DNA of 64,000 bases, from NCBI GenBank assembly GCA_020636835.1, contig JACJXC010000006.1, forward strand, positions 124,001 through 188,000. Reading direction: 5' to 3'. A program made the position numbers and the translations under genes. The DNA comes from Bacteroidales bacterium (GTDB lineage: Bacteria > Bacteroidota > Bacteroidia > Bacteroidales > Tenuifilaceae). The notes beneath the pieces were generated by a model. That model was given only the letters and a program-made list of their open reading frames with translations, was not told the DNA's origin and made no database searches. This document shows positions 1 through 7,783 of this stretch, one piece after another; positions within the stretch are counted from its first letter, which is position 1; each line of letters opens with the position of its first letter.

Positions 1-40
1 AGGATGCGCTGGATCCTAAGGCGGTGGAACGAAAATCGTG

Positions 41-55
41 ATTTTATAACCATGT
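41..55. repeat. Copy of the ATTTTATAACCAT motif downstream of the methyltransferase
   Basis: ATTTTATAACCAT at 41-53 is repeated exactly at 1366-1378, where it includes the first bases of the methyltransferase gene. TAACCATGT at 47-55 also occurs inverted at 1394-1402. The gene is therefore framed by copies of one short motif. Nothing else is recognised in bases 1-129. Confidence 0.4.
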
Positions 56-129
56 TGTAGTGTCAGTAGTGCTTTCCGATTAATGTGGATAGTTTGCCTA
101 TTTATACGCCAAAACTTTGTACCTCAGGC

Positions 130-1367
130 TTAAACCGGGTACTGTTTTGGGTAAATTTTATTTAAGAATCGTATAATTGAGTAGCCAACTTCTTTGGCAA
201 AATTAACCGGAACAGCATTTCCAATCTGTTTGTATTGTTGCGATACCGAGCCAGCGAAAGCCCATTCGTCGGGGAAGGTTTGGATTCGGGCGTATTCCCT
301 AACGGTAAATGGCCTGGTTTCTTCGGGGTGGCAGCGTTCCGTTTGTTTTTGTGCCGGGCTGCAGGTTAGCGTTAAGCTGGGTTCGGCCCAGCTCATGCGC
401 CGCGCCATCCCAGTTTTTCCTCCTCCTAGGTAAAAACTGGCTCCCATGTATTTTCTCTGTATATCCATTGGCAAATCGCGCCAGTAGCCACCCTCGGGGA
501 CTAAATCCAGAACATCTTTTTTGCTCTTAGGGTATTTCGATCCGGCCGATTCCGGAACATCGCAATCGTATAGTTCGCCTTTCTTAAGGGCATCTTTAAG
601 CGTGTAAACTTTTTTGAAGGGCTTGGGGAATTCGAATAGTTGATGGTTTAGGTCTTTTCGAATCCCAACAATCAGGACTCGTTCCCTTTTTTGCGGTACT
701 TTATAGAAAATGGTTTTAAAAATGCGGGGTGTAATTACATTGTACCCAATCTCGTCGAGAATCGATATCATGCCTTCAATTGTTCTCCCGTTTTCGTGGG
801 TAAGCAATCCCCTTACATTCTCACCTATGCAGATGGCCGGCATTGTTTCCTGTACCACCCTCGCAAATTCGTAGAATAGTGTACCCCGCGCATCGTTAAG
901 GCCTAATTTTTCCCGGCATAGCTGAAGGCTTGGCACGGAAATCCCCCGGTAACAATATCCACGTTGCCGTTAAGATTTGCGAAGGAAACGTTTCGTACAT
1001 CATCCTCAATAACATTCCAGTCGGGGCGATTCTTCCTCAATGTTTCACAGGCCCAATGGTCGAATTCGTTGAGTGCTAAACATTTTATGCCCGCTTTTTC
1101 GAGCCCGATGGCCAAGCCACCAGCTCCCGCAAATAGTTCAATGGAGTTGAAATCGCGGTTGGGTGTTGTTGCATTTTCGCTTTCCGATGGGGTGAATAGG
1201 AAGTCGAGGCTGTCAAAAATCTTTAGCTGATTTTTATGGTAAACCCGGTAATTACTCATTGGCTCGCGAACTGCGGTAAGTTTTCCGTTCCTATCCCAGC
1301 GTCGTAATGTTTCCTTGCTAACCGAAAGTAAATCGGCAACCTCTGCTATTGAGTAATACTCCTTCAT
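130..1367 (-). pseudogene. C5-cytosine DNA methyltransferase with N-terminal HTH, frameshifted
   Basis: Two overlapping reading frames together make one complete DNA cytosine-5 methyltransferase. The first (1367 to 903) begins with a MerR/excisionase-like helix-turn-helix (SIAEVADLLSVSKETLRRW, about residues 6-24), then motif I (ELFAGAGGLAIGLEKAG) and catalytic motif IV (GGFPCQAFSYAG, with the nucleophile Cys). The second (to 130) carries motif VI (ENVRGLL), motif VIII (QKRERVLIVGIR) and motifs IX-X (IQTFPDEWAFAGS, QIGNAVPVNFAKEVG). The frames meet at a five-base homopolymer (907-911, A5 on the coding strand). A sixth A would give GGG AAA AAA TTA GGC, reading AGKKLGLNDARG, the expected family sequence. 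No restriction enzyme is visible; a partner could lie to the left of the window. In relatives such as M.SsoII the HTH extension represses the enzyme's own gene. Either an inactivated or switchable gene, or a homopolymer sequencing error. Confidence 0.85.
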
Positions 1368-1371
1368 TTTA

Positions 1372-1410
1372 TAACCATATTAAACAACGTTATACATGGT
1401 TACAAATTTA
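1372..1410 (-). promoter_or_regulatory. Methyltransferase promoter with putative operator
   Basis: On the minus strand a TAAATTTG box (1403-1410) fits the Bacteroidota -7 consensus TAnnTTTG and would start transcription near 1396. An inverted repeat TAACCAT (1372-1378) / ATGGTTA (1396-1402) covers the likely start point and the leader, just upstream of the ATG at 1367. This is where an autorepressing HTH would bind. The operator role is inference. Confidence 0.45.
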
Positions 1411-1628
1411 GATTTGTTTTTGTTTTTGTTGCCATTTTATCTGAGGATAATTATAAACATTTTCGAAAATTCCAGACCTATTCCTGATATGGTCTGGTTT
1501 GCTCTTGTTTTGAGATGTTTGATGTATTGGAGTTCTGTCCTATGGTCAGGGTTTGATGTGAAAAATGCTTTTAATGTTGACTTTTTGCTGTTTTTTTGTC
1601 ATCTTGTTTAATTAATTCGGTGGTGTTT

Positions 1629-3920
1629 ATGGCTTTAATTTTATCATATTTGAGGAATGTCCTCGGATTTTTTTTGCCCAACCGGAGCAATAATGGGCTT
1701 CCGGGTGCGCTTAGTTGCTATAGGCAGTCGGATTATGTAATACAGGAGAAGGCTAAGTTTGTTTTTTATCTGTCGATTATCCTTGTGTTCACCATGGCAG
1801 CGTTGGTGCTGTCCACTATTTATGTTCAGATTTTGATTCCTGTTTACGGAAGACCCTACCTTCCTGTTCTGGCTCCACAAATTGTGGCTTTCTTTGTTTT
1901 CCTGTGTTGTTCGGTGATCTTGTCGAAAGGTTACTATGTCGCGGCCTCGTACCTGATGATTATATCGGGGTTGGTTGCTGTTTGGTTAGTGGTGGTTTTT
2001 GATAAAAGCGATGCGCCCGGACGGCTCGATACAATCTTCTTTGCCTTTGCGGTATTGTCGATGATGCCTTTAATCTCAAGAAGGCATAGCTATGGGATTT
2101 TCGTGTTTTCGCTGGCGAATATTTTGATGGTGATTGCGTTGTCCGTTCTGTTTAAGGACGAGATGGGGTTGAGTACCTCTTCAATCCTTAGTTTTCTGCT
2201 CGATTCGGTTGTTTCGTTTGTGTTTCTGGGGTTGGTTGGGTACAATATTTTTAGGATTAATAAACGGGCATTGGATCGGGCCGACGAGGATATTAGGGCG
2301 CGGCGCGAAGTGGAAATTGCATTGGCCAGGAGCGAGAAGCGCTACCGCGAGCTCGCCGACTTGTTGCCACAGTCGGTTTTTGAGGCCGACTTATCCGGAC
2401 GGTTCCTGTATGTCAATAAAACCGGTTTTGCCCTTTTTGGGTATACCGAGGAAGATCTTTTGCAGGGGGCTTTCATGCTCGATATGATTGTTCCCGAGGA
2501 GCGCCCGGCGGTTATTGAGGGAATAAGGCTGGTTGTGGCAGGTAAACCATCACCAGGCCGCGATTATACCGCGCTGCGTAAGGATGGATCAACATTCCCT
2601 GTTCAAATTTTTACCAGTGCAATTGTTGAGGATGGTAAGGTTATGGGTGTTCGTGGTACCGTAATCGATATCACGCAGCGGAAGGAGTACGAAAATGCGT
2701 TGAAACGAAGTGAAGAATTATTCAGAACAGCAATAGAGTTTATGCCCAATGCGGTTACCATTACCGACATGGATGGCAAGTTCTTATTGGTAAACCAAAC
2801 GTTTACACAGGAAACCGGTTTGGAACCGCACGAGGTGATCGGGCGAACGATTGATGAGGTGGATATTTCCATCGATTCCGAGTTTAAATCCACATTGCAG
2901 CACCGACTCTCGGAATCGGGGATGGTAAAGAATATGGAGTTGCGGTTTCGGAATAGGTTGCAGCAAGATGTTTTTCTTTACTACTCGAGCCGGGTGGTGC
3001 AGCTGCTCGATCGGGTAGCCGTTTTAACATCTACGGTTAATGTTACCGAGCGTAAAAGGATTGAGTTGGAGCTGGAGAAGTACCGCGATCATTTGGAGAT
3101 GTTGGTGAAGGAGCGAACCGAGGAATTGGCAACGGCCAACGAGGAATTGATATCCATAAACGAGGAGTTGCACTCGCAGCGCGAGGAGTTGGAGCGTACC
3201 CTTGAGGAGCTGCGTAAAACACAAAAGCAACTGGTGCAAACCGAGAAAATGGCCTCGCTGGGGGTGATGGCCTCGGGTGTTGCCCACGAAATTAATAACC
3301 CTTTGAACTACATTGCAGGCGGGGTTTACGCCATCGACGATTATATTAAAACCAATGTGGGGGATCATTCTAAAAACCTCGAGCCCTTTATCGATGCCAT
3401 TAATACCGGGGTGCAACGAGCTGCCGAAATAATTCGAGGGTTAAACCGGTTTGGCCGCCAATCCAACAATGCCGATGAGCGGTGCGATGTGCATGCCGTT
3501 ATCAACAATTGTCTATCGGTGCTGAATATTCAGCTGATGAATAGGATTGCTGTTGAAAAAAGATATGCGGTTGAGGATATTTTTGTACGTGGAAACGAGG
3601 GGAAGTTGCATCAGGCAATATTCAATATTCTATCCAACTCTATTCAGGCAATCGATGGTGATGGTGCTATCGCAATTGAAACAATGATTGTTGATGGTTT
3701 TGTTGAGATCCGAATAGCCGATTCGGGTTGTGGAATTAACGCCGATTCTCTATCGCAAATTTTCGATCCGTTCTATACCACTAAGGATCCCGGAAAGGGT
3801 ACAGGCCTTGGCCTTACAATTACCTACGATATTATTAAGGAGATGTTGGGTACAATTGAGTTCGACTCAAAGGTTGGGCATGGCACAACGGTAACAGTAA
3901 GATTGCCCGTAATGGGATAG
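1629..3920 (+). CDS. Membrane PAS-PAS sensor histidine kinase
   Basis: An orphan sensor kinase of about 763 residues. The N-terminal part has roughly five to six hydrophobic membrane segments. Two PAS domains follow (about 245-365 and 370-490), then a coiled coil rich in Glu and Leu. The dimerisation/phosphoacceptor helix carries the H-box GVMASGVAHEINNPLNYI, of NtrB-like HEINNPL type. The ATPase domain has an N-box (ILSNSIQAID), G1 (DSGCGIN), an F-box (FDPFYTTKD) and G2 (GKGTGLGL). No response regulator is adjacent. Translation could begin at an ATG at 1596; 1629 is preferred because it leads directly into the membrane region. The signal sensed is unknown. Confidence 0.88.
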   Translation: MALILSYLRNVLGFFLPNRSNNGLPGALSCYRQSDYVIQEKAKFVFYLSIILVFTMAALVLSTIYVQILIPVYGRPYLPVLAPQIVAFFVFLCCSVILSKGYYVAASYLMIISGLVAVWLVVVFDKSDAPGRLDTIFFAFAVLSMMPLISRRHSYGIFVFSLANILMVIALSVLFKDEMGLSTSSILSFLLDSVVSFVFLGLVGYNIFRINKRALDRADEDIRARREVEIALARSEKRYRELADLLPQSVFEADLSGRFLYVNKTGFALFGYTEEDLLQGAFMLDMIVPEERPAVIEGIRLVVAGKPSPGRDYTALRKDGSTFPVQIFTSAIVEDGKVMGVRGTVIDITQRKEYENALKRSEELFRTAIEFMPNAVTITDMDGKFLLVNQTFTQETGLEPHEVIGRTIDEVDISIDSEFKSTLQHRLSESGMVKNMELRFRNRLQQDVFLYYSSRVVQLLDRVAVLTSTVNVTERKRIELELEKYRDHLEMLVKERTEELATANEELISINEELHSQREELERTLEELRKTQKQLVQTEKMASLGVMASGVAHEINNPLNYIAGGVYAIDDYIKTNVGDHSKNLEPFIDAINTGVQRAAEIIRGLNRFGRQSNNADERCDVHAVINNCLSVLNIQLMNRIAVEKRYAVEDIFVRGNEGKLHQAIFNILSNSIQAIDGDGAIAIETMIVDGFVEIRIADSGCGINADSLSQIFDPFYTTKDPGKGTGLGLTITYDIIKEMLGTIEFDSKVGHGTTVTVRLPVMG

Positions 3921-4419
3921 TACAAAAGGTCATGTTTTATGTTGACATTTTCTTTGGGGGTGAGGTTCCCCCTTACCTACTCGATTTAAATCGTTCGTTA
4001 GTCTTTTCGTAAAAGTAAACCATTAGCATTTAGTAGTCATAACCTGATTAAGTTTTTTATTATTAGGCGCATAAGCGATAATGAGCGAATAGTTACAAAC
4101 CCGGAGGGTTTGAATGTTTATAGCAATGATGATATTTAGAAATTCGGCTCCAGCTGGAGTCGAATTTTTTTTACTCTCAATGAATTTCTATAAACATTTG
4201 ATGCCGCTGGCATAATTTAATATTAGCAACACTCCTAATTCGACATTTCTTCTTGTCTATCAATGTGTTAAAAAATGCCCGGTTTTCGATGTGCTGCTAC
4301 TGGCCGGGCGTTGCTAAAAAAACTATTCTATCCACCAGGCTTATGCTGTGCTGGCGAAGCATGGTGGATAATGGAGGCAGGTTGGTTCACTTTCTCAGAA
4401 ATCCATCGGTGGCTTTGAG
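3921..4419. other. Intergenic region with several hairpins
   Basis: No gene is supported here. Besides the hairpin-rich element at 4097-4213, there are two stem-loops near the 3' end of the minus-strand lipoprotein gene. One has GCCCGG/CCGGGC arms (about 4276-4310). The other has TATCCACCA/TGGTGGATA arms (4329-4370). Either could end that transcript. Confidence 0.4.
4097..4213. repeat. REP-like element made of nested inverted repeats
   Basis: Five inverted repeats lie within about 120 bases. They are a hairpin AAACCC/GGGTTT (4097-4111), an outer pair AATGTTTATAG (4113-4123) / CTATAAACATT (4188-4198), a second pair AGAAATTC (4138-4145) / GAATTTCT (4182-4189), a central 12-bp stem (4140-4151 with 4156-4167) followed by T8, and an end hairpin ATGCC-GCT-GGCAT (4201-4213). 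The central stem could terminate the upstream kinase transcript. The nested symmetry resembles REP/BIME-type elements. Confidence 0.55.
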
Positions 4420-5528
4420 CTACGGGACGAGGACAACGCGAAACCCAATATTGAAGTAGTTGATGGGGTAGAAGTTGCGGCGAAAAGCAGAACGGCAATG
4501 CCGAGCATCGGAGTACCAGCCGCCGCCACGAATCGCGCGGTACGAGCCCGATGTAGCACCTGTAGGGTTGGTCTGGGCCACCGTTGGATAAGGGCCGTAC
4601 CAGTCAGCGCACCATTCCCACACATTGCCGTGCATATCGTGAAGCCCCCAGGCATTGGCAGCGTAAGTGCCTACTGCTTGGGTTTTGGCAGGGTGAGTGG
4701 TTGTGGTGTTGGTGCCCCCATTGTACGGGTATGTCCAACGGTAATTGGCTTGCAGGTTGGTTAAAAAATCACCGGTATTAAAAGGTGTAGCAGTACCTGC
4801 CCGGCAGGCATACTCCCATTGTGCCTCGGTGGGCAAAGTGCCGCCTGCGTAGGTGGCAAACTCGGTGGCCCCGTACCATGTTACGTATATAACAGGATGA
4901 TTTTCGTAGCCTGCAACCGGCTCCCATCTGTCGGTGTTGTAATGCAAACCCCAGTCGTAGCTCCCACTGCTGGCATAAATTAATTTTTCTGTAGGATATG
5001 CACCTGCTGCATACAATCCATCGCTACCAATGCTTTTGGCATTCAAGAAAGCGGCATACTGGGCATTGGTAATCTCGTACTTGCTCATGCGAAAGGCTGT
5101 GAGCGTTACCGGGTATTGCGCTTCATCACCGCTTCTGTCTACTTCGCTGTCGGGGCTACCCATGGTAAATGTGCCTGCGGGGATGTCGGCTGTTAGGAAG
5201 TAAACAACATTTATTTTAACAGTTTTGCTTACGGCATTGTATGCAGACAAATCGGTGGGTGTAAAATCCACTTTCAAAACCTGATTGGCTCCAGCAGCGA
5301 GGCTTGCTCCAATTGCCGGTGTATAAACAAAGGTTCCGGGCACATCGGCTGTGGCATTCAGCTGGGCGGCACTCAGCGTTGTTCCAACGGTAATATCTGC
5401 CGGATTTGACCACGTAATTATTGGGTCGTTTTTTGCAATTGGGTCATCTTTCTTGCAGCTACTTGCGAAAAATGTCATCATTCCTACCGCTACTAGTAGG
5501 GTGAATTGAATTTTTTTTTGGTTTTCAT
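4420..5528 (-). pseudogene. SUMF1/formylglycine-enzyme-fold lipoprotein, signal peptide out of frame
   Basis: From 5481 the frame encodes a short lipobox stretch (FFASSCKKD), an Ig-like/MBG-type region (about 25-110), and an FGE-sulfatase (SUMF1) fold. The fold shows IPAGTFTMGSPDSEVDR, KYEITNAQYAAFLN, LPTEAQWEYACRAG, GNVWEWCADWYG and a C-terminal RGGGW/RNFYP/GFRVV. Such proteins are usually surface lipoproteins; the catalytic Cys pair of true FGE is not evident, so enzymatic activity is not claimed. An ATG at 5526-5528 starts a perfect lipoprotein signal peptide (MKTKKKIQFTLLVAVGMM) only if the A9 tract (5511-5519) is read as A10. As sequenced it stops after 11 codons. This is consistent with slipped-strand on/off switching, a mutation, or a sequencing error. 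Confidence 0.7.
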
Positions 5529-5782
5529 TAATCTGATTTTAAATGTTGGTATTCATGTTCCTGTTTAAAGTTGTTCTCATCGGTTTTATTATTATGCTGG
5601 GTAACTTGCTTATTCATACCCCCATTATGCCTTATTCATCACAAGTTAAATATACCAATAGTTTACCAGTGGGTGAATCGATACTGCCGTATGGGTGCAT
5701 AAAAGTATGAAATAGTTAAACAATTGCAATAGATAAAGTTGATATTTTATTTCGGTAGTTATATGCTCTGTATTGAAAACCA

Positions 5783-5813
5783 AAGGGGAGCCAGTTCCAA
5801 ACTGGCTCCCCCT
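5783..5813 (-). terminator. Terminator of lysS
   Basis: A stem with arms GGGGAGCCAGTT (5785-5796) and AACTGGCTCCCC (5800-5811) and a three-base loop. It lies just past the lysS stop codon, and a T-rich run follows on the minus strand. The 250 bases to its left, up to the lipoprotein start, hold nothing else recognised. Confidence 0.75.
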
Positions 5814-5836
5814 TTCAATTGCTATTATAGTTAAAT

Positions 5837-7564
5837 CTATTGCTCTACCCAGCGTTTCACATCATCCATGCTTGGATTTGATAGGCCAAGCTTGTTCTTC
5901 TTGTTGAATCCGCAGATGTCGTTGAAGAGTTTGCCCGGCGCTACATTTACCAGCGACGCCACGGTGTTGAACCCCATTTTTTGCAGTATGGGAACCCACT
6001 CTGCGGCGATGCCTTTTTGTGCATAAGCCTCAGGCGAATCCTTCTGCGCCTTTTTTTCGGGGCGCATCTGTGGGAAGAATAGCACATCCTGTATGGATGG
6101 TTGGTTGGTCATGAACATGGTTAGGCGGTCGATCCCAATTCCCATACCCGAGCAGGTGGGCATACCGTACTCCAGGGCGCGGACAAAGTCCTGATCGATG
6201 AACATGGCCTCGTCGTCGCCCTTCTCGCTCAGGCGAAGCTGATCCTGGAAACGATCCATCTGGTCGATTGGGTCGTTTAGCTCGCTGTAGGCGTTGCAGA
6301 GCTCCTTGCCGTTAACCATCAGCTCAAAGCGCTCGGTTAACTCCGGATTGCTGCGGTGACGCTTGCATAGTGGCGACATCTCAATTGGGTAATCCATAAT
6401 GAATGTGGGCTGAATCATGTGATGCTCGCACTTTTCGCCAAATATTGCATCAATCAGTTTGCCTTTACCCATTGTTTCGTCGGCATCAATGCCCAAATCC
6501 TTGCAGATTTGGCGTAACTCGTCCTCGGTTTTCCCGGTGATATCAACTCCTGTATGCTCTTTTATTGCATCGGTCATGGTTAGGCGTCGGAATGGGCGCT
6601 TAAAGTCAACCTCCTTGTCGCCAATGGTAACTTTGGTTGTTCCGTGCAGTGCAAGCGCAACGCGCTCGAGCATCTCCTCGGTAAACTCCATCATCCAGAA
6701 GTAATCCTTGTAGGCCACGTAAATTTCCATTACGGTGAACTCAGGGTTGTGGGTGCGATCCATTCCCTCGTTGCGGAAATCCTTGGCAAACTCGTAAACA
6801 CCATCAAATCCACCAACAATAAGGCGTTTTAGGTATAGCTCGTTGGCTATTCGCAGGTACAGTGGAATATCCAGCGCGTTGTGGTGTGTCATAAACGGAC
6901 GTGCCGTGGCACCACCCGGAATTGGCTGTAGTATTGGGGTTTCAACCTCGAGGTAGCCCTTGGAGTTGAAGAAATCGCGCATGGTGTTGATAATCTTGGA
7001 GCGCTTAACGAATGTGTCGCGCACCTGAGGGTTAACCACCAAGTCAACGTAACGCTGACGGTAGCGCAGCTCGGCATCGGTAACCGCATCGAAAACCTGA
7101 CCGTCCTTCTCCTTAACAATTGGAAGTGGTCTGATGGATTTTGACAGAAGTGTTAACTCCTGAGCGTGAACCGACTCTTCGCCCATTTGGGTGCGGAACA
7201 CAAATCCTTTAACACCTACAATGTCGCCAATGTCCAAAAGGCGCTTAAATACTGTGTTGTAAAGCGTTTTATCCTCGCCAGGGCAAATATCATCGCGTTT
7301 GACGTAAACTTGGATTTTCCCTTTTTCGTCCTGTAGTTCAAAGAATGAGGCGCTTCCCATAATGCGGCGAGCCATAATGCGGCCAGCCACGCAAACATTG
7401 GCCTGCTGGGAACTCATGCTCTCAAAGTTGGCGATAATGTCGTCGGTGGTTTGCGTTACCGGGTACATTGCGGCAGGGTAGGGGTCGATCCCCAGCTTGC
7501 GCAACTCGTCCAGCGATTGCCGACGGATAATCTCCTGTTCGCTAAGTTCTTCTAGTATTGCCAT
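5837..7564 (-). CDS. lysS: Lysyl-tRNA synthetase, class II
   Basis: Charges tRNA-Lys with lysine in the cytoplasm. At 575 residues it has the OB-fold anticodon-binding domain (about 60-165: VCVAGRIMARRIMGSASFFELQD) and a class II catalytic core. Motif 2 is FRNEGMDRTHNPEFTVME and motif 3 is GMGIGIDRLTMFM. It carries a C-terminal extension of about 70 residues (VASLVNVAPGKLFNDICGF, then a VKRWVEQ end), as is usual in Bacteroidota LysS. It is a single gene with its own promoter box and terminator. The frame is undamaged. Confidence 0.97.
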   Translation of the reverse strand: MAILEELSEQEIIRRQSLDELRKLGIDPYPAAMYPVTQTTDDIIANFESMSSQQANVCVAGRIMARRIMGSASFFELQDEKGKIQVYVKRDDICPGEDKTLYNTVFKRLLDIGDIVGVKGFVFRTQMGEESVHAQELTLLSKSIRPLPIVKEKDGQVFDAVTDAELRYRQRYVDLVVNPQVRDTFVKRSKIINTMRDFFNSKGYLEVETPILQPIPGGATARPFMTHHNALDIPLYLRIANELYLKRLIVGGFDGVYEFAKDFRNEGMDRTHNPEFTVMEIYVAYKDYFWMMEFTEEMLERVALALHGTTKVTIGDKEVDFKRPFRRLTMTDAIKEHTGVDITGKTEDELRQICKDLGIDADETMGKGKLIDAIFGEKCEHHMIQPTFIMDYPIEMSPLCKRHRSNPELTERFELMVNGKELCNAYSELNDPIDQMDRFQDQLRLSEKGDDEAMFIDQDFVRALEYGMPTCSGMGIGIDRLTMFMTNQPSIQDVLFFPQMRPEKKAQKDSPEAYAQKGIAAEWVPILQKMGFNTVASLVNVAPGKLFNDICGFNKKNKLGLSNPSMDDVKRWVEQ

Positions 7565-7589
7565 TTGTATTATTTGTTTTGAAATCGTG

Positions 7590-7597
7590 CAAATTTA
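7590..7597 (-). promoter_or_regulatory. lysS promoter, -7 box
   Basis: The minus strand reads TAAATTTG here, matching TAnnTTTG and placing the start of transcription about 18 bases before the lysS ATG. A TTG-containing element about 19 bases further upstream could be the -33 box. Confidence 0.5.
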
Positions 7598-7736
7598 CAC
7601 GATATTTTCGATTGAACAATTTGATTTAGGACATTAGGTGTTAGAATCGTGATTATTGACTTTTACTGTTGTGTTTGGTTTAACTGATTTTAAACCCTGG
7701 AAGATATAGAGTTCTTGTAAGGGGGTGAGGGTGTAA

Positions 7737-7768
7737 TCAGAAAAGCCGCACCAAGGCGGCTTTTCTGA
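7737..7768 (-). terminator. Terminator of the efflux operon
   Basis: A perfect stem with arms TCAGAAAAGCCGC (7737-7749) and GCGGCTTTTCTGA (7756-7768), lying just past the stop of the RND pump gene. It closes the tetR-to-pump operon on the minus strand. Confidence 0.75.
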
Positions 7769-7783
7769 GCGTATTCAATGGCC

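Noticed and set aside
903..920. Programmed ribosomal frameshift in the methyltransferase
   Set aside because: No clear slippery heptamer (the frame is GGG AAA AAT TAG) and no stable stem was seen at the usual distance; loss of one A is the simpler reading.
130..936. A second, separate methyltransferase starting at GTG 936
   Set aside because: It lacks motif I and the catalytic Cys; these are in the overlapping frame, and one added A joins the two.
1396..1611. A 71-residue plus-strand ORF upstream of the kinase
   Set aside because: It overlaps the methyltransferase promoter on the other strand, has a biased hydrophobic composition from T-rich DNA, and no recognised motif.
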